Of a DNA stretch of 64,000 nt, positions 45,410-64,000 are shown one piece after another; positions within the stretch are counted from its first letter, which is position 1; each line of letters starts with the position of its first letter. The notes under the pieces are model-generated. The model made no database searches, had not been told where the DNA came from, and was given only the letters and a program-made list of their open reading frames with translations. Location: contig NC_070604.1 in assembly GCF_027172205.1 (NCBI RefSeq), positions 4,913,501 to 4,977,500 of the forward strand, in the 5' to 3' direction. Made by a program: the position numbers and the translations under genes. This DNA comes from Podarcis raffonei. Taxonomy: Eukaryota > Chordata > Lepidosauria > Squamata > Lacertidae.

Positions 45410-45895
45410 GAACTTTAAAATGGGAAGTGTAATGCTGGTGGTCAACACCAGAAGTTGGGAAACACTTGCCTGCAAGCGCTCCAATTGGAGAACAGCCTTT
45501 ACCAAAGGTGTCATGGGCTTTGAAGACACTTGAACTCAAGATGAAAGGGAGAAACGTGCTTGGCAAATGCACACCGTGATCAACTCCCGCCCGGAAACCA
45601 ATGTACCCCATTGTGGAAGGATGTGTGGATCCAGAATTGGCCTCCACGGACACTTACGGATTCAACTGCAGTGTGTGGGTTGTTGGTTAAAATTGGAACT
45701 ACATTGTAGCTTAATCTTCTTCTTTGGTGATCACTCATAGCCGAGTAAGATTGTCTTCCATAAACAAAACCGTGTTTATGGAAGACAATCTTACTCAGCT
45801 ACGAGTGATCACCAAAGAAGAAGATCAAGCTACAATGTAGTTCCAATTCTAACCAACAACCCACACACCACAGTTGACTTAGCAAACTGTACCTG
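45410..45895 (+). mobile_element. LINE C-terminus carrying a snap-back palindrome
   Basis: The plus frame includes VINSRPETNVPHCGRMCG and SRIGLHGHLRIQ, a LINE C-terminal zinc-finger-like end (C..C...RIGL..HLR). Between this end and the natural 3' terminus (gtttatggaagacaatctta...ccaaagaagaaga) lies an inverted copy of that terminus. See the palindrome entry. Confidence 0.8.
45671..45868. repeat. Long inverted repeat, 95-bp arms, 8-bp loop
   Basis: Arms 45671-45765 and 45774-45868 are reverse complements with about four mismatches, all transitions; loop 45766-45773 (aaaaccgt). The right arm is the ordinary LINE 3' end plus its 3' flank (caagctacaatgtagttcca ...), so the left arm is a copied inversion of both. 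Confidence 0.95.
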
Positions 45896-45899
45896 ATAG

Positions 45900-46690
45900 G
45901 AATCAGAAGTTTAGTCAGCCTAATCAGGTTAGTTCATTTTCATATCTTCCATATTTGCATATTACAAAGCTGCAATGGTTCAAATTTGTTATCTGCAAGG
46001 CTGATCAGTTTCCATCTGGAAGCTCTGAAACTAAAAGTGGGGAAAACTGCCTGTAGGCAGAGAAAAAAGGAGGGAGATGTGCCCATTGTACGTGATAGAC
46101 ATAGTTTTAGCAATTCAAGAGTCTCTCATTCTTTTGCTAGACACTCTAATTTTTATCTCTTCCATTTTATTTGCTATGTAAAGAAATTATAAGGAAAAAC
46201 CACTCAAGACAGTTCTTGTGGGGTGGAAAGAGGAGCTAAAGAAGAGTGCAAAAAGGCTTCTCAGTTTGAAAATCTGAATCAGTGAAGCATTAAGGCATTT
46301 AAACTTTTTGTTGAGGCTGTCATTACAAATTGCTGTGTGCCTTGAGCCTTCTGTTCAATTGCTCCTTTATCTTTCCTTTTGTTGAGGATGTGTTCGATGT
46401 CACTGTTGTTGCCCATGCATGCTCAGGTGTCTCTAAACACACCTTCATGGTACTTCTCAGGGTTGAGGGGACATGCCCTTCCAGAACACAGATGACTGGA
46501 GAATTTCGCTCCAGTGGTGTTCTCAGGGAAAACTCTTCCTAAAAGTGACCTTGGCTCTGTTTCACCAGAGAGCAGTCAAGTGGAGCCTAGACCTAGAGTC
46601 ATGGTGAACCAAATACAATGGAGAATCATTAGGGTTTTATAGGTGAGAACCAGCAATTTGAATTGAGGTTAGAAACAGAACAGCAGCCAG
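45900..46690. other. Unassigned non-coding DNA
   Basis: No exon or repeat recognised; the open frames are short and featureless. Confidence 0.4.
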
Positions 46691-46699
46691 TGAAGTTGT

Positions 46700-46852
46700 T
46701 CTAGCAAGGGAGTCATCAGTAGAGCATCAGACTCTTAATCTCAAGCTTGTGCGTTTGAGCCCCATGTTGGGCCAAAGATTTATGCATTGCAGGGAGTTGA
46801 ACAAGATGATCCTTGTGGTCCCTTCCAACTCTACAATTCCATGATTCCAAGC
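46700..46852 (+). mobile_element. tRNA-Lys-like SINE
   Basis: tcatcagtagagcatcagac tcttaatctc is tRNA-Lys-like through the anticodon arm. gcgtttgagccccatgttgg is the B-box region; tgatccttgtggtcccttcc / aactctacaattccatgat is the tail. Sense relative of 14.16 kb. Confidence 0.75.
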
Positions 46853-46859
46853 CCTCTGG

Positions 46860-47395
46860 ATGCTACTAGACGTACATGATGTTTCTAATGTTTCATCTGT
46901 TCCAGATAGCAGATGCTAACTCTGATGGTGTTGTTCCCAATCAGGCTTAAATCTCACAGCCTAACAGTAAGCAGATATTTGCCAGGAAATAAGTCCTAAT
47001 TTTGAAGGTCATGCTTAAGCTGAACCACTTACAACTCTCCTCCTGCTTAGGACGTGCATTCAACGGAGCATTTTTTAAATTCCTCTTCAGGCCTTCCTGA
47101 TCAACTGGTGCAGGTTATGGGTGGAGAAGGCTTGGCCAGTTCATGTGGTCCCACGCCCACCCACGCACCCATGGTTACAAATTTATATAGCTGTCTGAAG
47201 TAGGTTTTCCAGGGCCATCTGTGTGGATTCTTGTCCTTTCTGCTTTCCCTCTTTTGTCACTGTCATGATTGTTGCCATCCTGGCATGCTTGTCCTTTTCA
47301 TGTGTGCAACGTGTGAAGAGGGCAAATGTGGCGAAAGGGATGAGGGGGCATGTTGCCTCCCACTGTCTTTGGAGCAATGTCTGCAGCCAAGATCT
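46860..47395. other. Unassigned non-coding DNA
   Basis: No exon or repeat recognised. Confidence 0.4.
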
Positions 47396-47419
47396 TGTTC
47401 CTCATGCCGTAAAGGTAAA

Positions 47420-47652
47420 GGGACCCCTGACCATTAGGTCCAGTTGTGACCGACTCTGGGGTTGCGGCACTCATCTCACTTTATTGGCCGAGGGAGCTGG
47501 CGTACAGCTTCCGGGTCATGTGGCCAGCATGACTAAGCCGCTTCTGGTGAACCAGAGCAGTGCATGGAAACGCCGTTTACCTTCCTGCCGGAGCAGTACC
47601 TATTTATCTACTTGCACTTTGACGTGCTTTTGAACTACTAGGTTGGCAGGAG
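47420..47652 (-). mobile_element. tRNA-headed SINE, subfamily A, inserted in the tail of subfamily B
   Basis: gggacccctgaccattaggt ... actaggttggcaggag; truncated at the tRNA-head side. A 21-bp exact repeat (tcctcatgccgtaaaggtaa plus a) at 47399-47419 and 47653-47673 flanks it and includes the tail of the next SINE. Confidence 0.9.
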
Positions 47653-47673
47653 TCCTCATGCCGTAAAGGTAAA

Positions 47674-48013
47674 TGTACCCCTGCCCGTACGGGCCAGTCT
47701 TGACAGACTCTGGGGATGTGCGCCCATCTCACTCAAGAGGCCGGGGGCCAGCGCTGTCCGCAGACACTTCCGGGTCACGTGGCCAGCGTGACATCGCTGC
47801 TCTGGCGAGCCAGAGCCGCACACGGAAACACCGTTTACCTTCCCGCTGGTAATCGGTCCCTATTTATCTACTTGCACCCGGGGGTGCTTTCGAACTGCTA
47901 GGTTGGCAGGCGCTGGGACCGAGCAGCGGGAGCGCACCCCGCCGCGGGGATTCGAACCGCCGACCTTTCGATCGGCAAGCCCTAGGCGCTGAGGTTTTAC
48001 CCACAGCGCCATC
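47674..48013 (-). mobile_element. tRNA-headed SINE, subfamily B (antisense)
   Basis: tgtacccctgcccgtacggg ... gtgacatcgctgctctggcg ... ggggattcgaaccgccgacc ... acccacagcgcca. Full length but for the last head bases. It was the target of the subfamily A insertion above. Confidence 0.9.
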
Positions 48014-48019
48014 AGAGGC

Positions 48020-48430
48020 GGAGCAGCCATGCACAGAGGAGGCCCCCCACAGCAGAAGTTGTGGCAAGTGCAACCAGGGCAGGAGGAGCTTCATGACTCT
48101 GGGGTTGAACATGTTACCTGTAGCCCCTGCCATCATGCTTGCCCCCTCCTCGTGAGTAGCAAATGAAAAGGGCTCTTTCTCCATGGGGAGGTTCAAGTTA
48201 GGTTCAGCTGTTTCCTTTCCCCACTTACTACATCTGGGTGGCTTCTGTAAGAATGCAGGTGTTCCTTCTCTTGCTGCTTGCCCCCAGAAAAGGATCCTTT
48301 CCCTCTGATAGGGTATTGCTCTGGGGAGGCTTCTGTGTTGTCTTATATAGATGCCCCCCTCTGCCGATCTATTGCCTTTTTCTTTGCATAGGACACACAG
48401 AAAGTGGTCACTGGAATAACTTCCTCTGTT
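48020..48430. other. Unassigned non-coding DNA
   Basis: No exon or repeat recognised before the L2 block. Confidence 0.35.
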
Positions 48431-48439
48431 ATTTTATGC

Positions 48440-49620
48440 CAGGAGAGGAACGTTCTCCCCATTGCTGTAACTGGTTTGACATTGCCTATGGCTGTCATGG
48501 ATCACTGCCTTGCCGTGGCGAAGGGGCTTGAATAACTCAGAGAAGATATGAGCTATGCTATGCAGGGCCACCCAAGACGGACAGGTCATAGTGGAGAATT
48601 TTGACCAAACGTGATCCATCTGGAGTAGGAATCAGCAAGCCACTCCAGTATCCCTGCCAAGAAAACTCCATGGACAAAGACAAAAGCAGAGACATCACCT
48701 TGCTGACAAAGGTCTGTATAGTTAAAGCTATGGTTTTCCCAGTAATGATGTATGGAAGTGAGAACTGGACCATAAAGAAGGCTGATTGCCGAAGAATTGC
48801 TTTTGAATTATGGTGCTGGAGGAGACTCTTGAAAGTCCCATGGACTGCAAGAAGATCAAACCTATCCATTCTTAAGGAAATCAGCCCTGAGTGCTCACTG
48901 GAAGGACAGATCCTGAAGATGAGGCCCCAATACTTTGGCCACCTCAGGAGAAGACTCCCTGGAAAGACCCTGATGTTGGGAAAGATGGAGGGTACAAGGA
49001 GAAGGGGACGACAGAGGACGAGATGTTTGAGATGTTTGGACAGTGTTCTTGAAGCTACAAACATGAGTTTGACCAAACTGTGGGAGGCAGTGGAAGACAG
49101 AGGAGTGCCTGGCGTGCTCTGGTCCATGGGGTCACGAAGAGTCGGACAATGGCTGTCATGAGATTACTGTAATGCGCTGCCTGAAGATGGTTTGAAAGCT
49201 TCTGCTGGTGCAGAATTCAGCAGTCAGATTGCTCACTGGGACAAGATGGTTGGAACATATTACACCGATCCTGGCCCAATTGAACTGGCTCTAACTTTCT
49301 GGGCCAAATTCAAAGTGCTGGTTTGGACCTATAAAACCTTTAACAGCTCAGGACCACCTCACCCCATATGAACCTCTCTGGGCAGAGATAATCATCTGAA
49401 GCCCTTCTTTGTGTGCCTTCTCCATGCAAGGTCCGTAGGGTGGCAAAATGAGAATGAGCCTTTTCTGTGGTGGTGGTTCTCCATTTGTGGAATGCTCTTC
49501 CCAGGGGGTTATTGGTTGCGGTGGTGGTATGTATTTTGTGGTTTTGTTTTGTATTTTTATGCTGTAAACTGCCCTGTGATCTTCAGATGCAAGGGCAATA
49601 TATACATTTTAAAATAATAG
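48440..49620 (+). mobile_element. L2-clade LINE 3' region, split by BovB
   Basis: After the BovB insertion the text reads gattactgtaatgcgctgcc (DYCNAL motif), cagtcagattgctcactggg, cctggcccaattgaactggc and tgctggtttggacctataaa acc (KVLVWTYKTFN), ending gccctgtgatcttcagatgc. Diverged and non-coding. Confidence 0.75.
48500..49148 (+). mobile_element. BovB (RTE) LINE 3' half with 12-bp target duplication
   Basis: Frames read LLTKVCIVKAMVFPVMMYGS ENWTIKKADCRR, FELWCWRRLLKVPWTARRSN, LKEISPECSLEGQILK, YFGHLRR, MSLTKLWEAVEDR and SRRVG: the BovB ORF2 C-terminus. An exact 12-bp repeat atggctgtcatg flanks it (48488-48499, 49149-49160). It is 5'-truncated to 649 bp; ORF2 is nearly open apart from small lesions. 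Confidence 0.95.
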
Positions 49621-49624
49621 AAAG

Positions 49625-50160
49625 TAACCATCATTTGCATGCCACCCAGTGTTTGGGCATTGGGGCTGGTGTTTGTGATGGCTCTCCATTATTTGCTTTG
49701 GGGAGTGGAGTCTCTTTCTCTCCTCGGTTTTTATGCTGGGTTTTGCTGCTGACATTATGGCAGCATAAATAGCCCACCAGCAAAGGAAGCTTCCCTTAAT
49801 TAAAAAAAACTTAGTTTTTAATTAAGCCACTCAGTTCTAAGGCACTTTTCTTTCATTAAATGAATGTAATTATTCTAATAATGTGTTGATTTCTAAGGTC
49901 GCATATTTGCTTTCTGATGAAGCTGCTAGTTCCTTAATTTGTTCATGTTAAGAGACTCTATCACCCTCTAATGGACAGTATGATGGATTTATTATTAAAG
50001 CACTTTATCTCTGTCTAATGGAATTGTTCATTTCTAATTCACCCAAGTCCTTTTCAAGTCCTTCAGCTAAATTTATGGTGAAAGTATTTGTAATGCATGG
50101 TTTAAATGGTTTAATTTGTATTATATATCATTACTTGTTTCAAGTCATGTTTTCAGTTGA
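49625..50160. other. Unassigned non-coding DNA
   Basis: No exon or clear repeat. Confidence 0.4.
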
Positions 50161-50164
50161 AGAG

Positions 50165-50965
50165 TTAATGGCATTATAAGGTTGAATCATTTGTTTAAAG
50201 AAAATATAGACAATAGGTGGGAATTGGAAAGACAATACAAAATGATTAGAATAAAAGTTTTGAATAAGTTACAACCGTATTTAGATGCAAGCAGCCTTTG
50301 GGGTATATGGAAAAATAAGGCAAACAGTTAAAATTAGCCAATATCCTCCCAATATAGATAGGGAAAAAATAATTGCATCGTTTTCTGCAAAAACAAAAAC
50401 CATCTTTGATGCACTCCTAAAATCCTTTGAAAGTGGGGGGGGGAGAGCTAAAAGCAATGGGGGAAATGGAAGATTTAAAGAAGGAAATGTAAGACTAGAT
50501 ATGCAGATCCAACAGGAAAAACCTCCAGCTAATCACTGGGGGGGGGGGAATGGGTTAACTAGCAAAAGAGAAGGTTGAGCAGTTCTTATTGGGAAGATAT
50601 ATGAAGGTCCAGAGCAAGAAAGGAAGAGGATAGAAATGAAAGTAAGTTTATTAACATATAGAATAAGAGAACAAGAAGAACATACGTTTAAAGAAGATTG
50701 GAAAACGTTTATTGAATATATGGGAAATAATTGTGTACAGCTTAAAACGCTGGCAGCATTAATATAAATTCAACAGTGTAAATAGGTTTTGATGGATGCA
50801 ATAATGGAATACTGAATGGCATAGTTTTTGTAAAATATACACCAATTTATGATAATTAAAATGAACCATAGGAAGAGGAGAAGGGAAGTTATTGCTATCT
50901 TAAGGATGTAAAATGAATATTTTAAATTGTAAAACTGAAAATTTAATAAAAATTATATACAAAAA
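50165..50965 (+). mobile_element. L1 3' region, 5'-truncated and internally deleted
   Basis: The frames look L1-like: an AT-rich first part (50165-50575) with G-run interruptions, then a C-terminal part with FKEDWKTFIEYMGNNCV (about 50690-50740), a 3' UTR and aaaatttaataaaaattata before the poly-A. Several lesions. Confidence 0.7.
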
Positions 50966-50984
50966 AGAGAGAGAAATAAATGAA

Positions 50985-51810
50985 AGTTTATTTTGAGAGA
51001 GACAAGGAAAATGAAGAAGAGATTAAAAATTCAGGGGGAGGCACTGCACTTGTAGGAAACACAATTCTGCACAAATGTTTTGTAGTGGCAGATGCTATGC
51101 ACCTTGGAACCAGCCCTGGAGCAGGGCCACCTCAGGAACCAAGCTTCACCCAAAGCAGACAGCACCCAACCTGTTCATCACCCTCCTAGATACTAGCAGA
51201 TATCTCAGGTTAAGGAAGTTCTGCTTACAAATAAATGCAAGCAAATATCCCAAATGTTCTATTTCCTTGCAATCTTAAAAAATATACATTTTCCTTGCAA
51301 TCTTAAAAAATATATATTTCTTAGAATGGCTTTTACTATTTCTATACATTTTTCATTTTAATTCTAGCTGCAAAACTCCCGTGGTATCAAAAAGGACAAG
51401 ATAAAAGACCAAAAGCAGAATACAAAAAGAAGTTTTTAGCCTTCCTAGCTCAATTCCCATATCACTTTGCAATGATAAGACACACGGCTGTCTTATGAAG
51501 GAGACATGTAGCTGCCTGTAGAAGTAATTTTCTCTAGCTGCATGCAAGATGAGGCTTCCAGGATCATCTTGATGCATGCTATACTCCAGTAACCAAAATA
51601 ACTTCAGAAGAAAGCAATTGCTTTCAACGTTATGTAACAGAAACATGACTCACCCATGATTTAATTTTGGAATCTTTGTTCCCAAAGGCAAAGCTGGCAG
51701 TGTATATAATGGGGAAGAGGAGCTATGCATGAATACAGATACACAGTGAGAGAAATGTAGCATTTGTAGAGCTGTCTTTGGTTGCAAATATACTTTAATA
51801 GCTTCATTCA
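50985..51810. other. Unassigned DNA between the L1 tail and MCM3
   Basis: No exon recognised. ttccttgcaatcttaaaaaatata is repeated in tandem at about 51264-51314. Confidence 0.4.
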
Positions 51811-51814
51811 CTAC

Positions 51815-52252
51815 AACCACATTTGGGTTATTTATTAAAAGTCCGTGTCAAGTCATTACATTTGTGAAGAAAATTTGAGCTGCTAAATAACAACAAATTG
51901 CAGGTATGATAGGCTGTGATGGTTGAGGGGACAAAGGTGAAAAGCTTAGAATTGCACCACTGTGCAACAAATTTGCACAGATGTTTCTTTCCACCACTGG
52001 TTTCTTTAGGACATACCAGTGATTTTTAACGAAAGATTGCAATTAAGTACTTTTGAATGTAAATGTGTTCTCCCTTGCAAGAAGAAAAAACCCAAGGCAA
52101 ATAAACCCACATAAATGTTTTATAACATGGGCATCCCAAGTTGAAGTCTGTTCTCCTAATCTAGATGGCTCAGGTGAAGCAAGCCAAACTTTTTAGATGG
52201 TCCTTATAGGAAGGTGCTGAAAGGGGGATTCTCCACACCATGGAGCTGTTCA
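51815..52252 (-). promoter_or_regulatory. MCM3: MCM3 3' UTR and probable poly(A) signal
   Basis: AATAAA on the minus strand (plus TTTATT at 51831-51836) is the first canonical signal downstream of the stop codon. It gives a 3' UTR of roughly 420-440 nt, a plausible length. Inferred. Confidence 0.55.
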
Positions 52253-63909
<11,657 letters not shown>

Positions 63910-64000
63910 TCAAGTGTTATACTACTTCCCCATCTCCATGAACACAGTGTCCCAGCACTGTCCCTTAACATTCAATAAGTCCTATAGAAGAGCAAAGACA

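Noticed and set aside
46712-46775. tRNA-Lys gene
   Set aside because: Diverged arms and the typical SINE tail (tggtcccttccaactct) show it is a retroposon copy.
48558-49161. Pair of ORFs of about 186-189 codons on opposite strands, considered as a host gene
   Set aside because: The plus frame is the BovB ORF2 C-terminus; the minus frame is its shadow.

Overview
The window is vertebrate nuclear DNA from a squamate reptile, probably a lizard. The evidence is spliced vertebrate genes, a BovB-type RTE retrotransposon, several tRNA-headed SINE families typical of squamates, L2-, CR1- and L1-type LINE relics, and many short palindromic DNA transposons. A lacertid-like lizard is my inference from the abundant SINE that begins gggacgcgggtggcgctgtg; nothing here proves the species.

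Four host loci can be supported. (1) On the + strand, the miR-206 hairpin (about 10.8 kb) and the miR-133b hairpin (about 15.2 kb) lie 4.4 kb apart. These are the muscle microRNAs that mammals express from one non-coding transcript (linc-MD1). (2) On the - strand, a complete three-exon interleukin-17 gene (38.2 to 34.5 kb) encodes 168 residues and resembles IL17F most. It has a TATA box and an AU-rich 3' UTR. (3) On the - strand, the last nine coding exons of MCM3 (63.8 to 52.3 kb) run from the Walker B exon to the stop codon; the N-terminal half lies past the right edge. The order miR-206, miR-133b, IL17F(-), MCM3(-) matches the human 6p12 block, except that no IL17A is seen between miR-133b and IL17F.

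The rest is interspersed repeats. 0-10 kb: unassigned DNA with an L2 relic (4.9-6.5 kb) and two antisense LINE C-termini (6.7-7.6 and 9.8-10.5 kb). 11-22 kb: SINEs, a hAT element with a clear 8-bp target duplication and an old CR1-like block. 22-26.6 kb: an L1 ORF2 relic split by five younger insertions, one of them a SINE with a 50-bp target-site duplication. 27-34 kb: SINEs and three young 5'-truncated L1 tails. 39-42 kb: a LINE RT relic and an L2-like tail. 43-51 kb: an LTR-like fossil, a snap-back palindrome at a LINE end, paired SINEs, a BovB copy inserted into an L2, and L1 tails. MCM3 introns hold SINEs and palindromic MITEs.

IL17F and MCM3 are neighbours but unrelated in function (cytokine; replicative helicase subunit). 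No operon-like or novel multigene system is visible. The strongest items for follow-up are the conserved miRNA-cytokine synteny with no visible IL17A, the IL17F regulatory signals, the 95-bp-arm palindrome and the 50-bp SINE target duplication.
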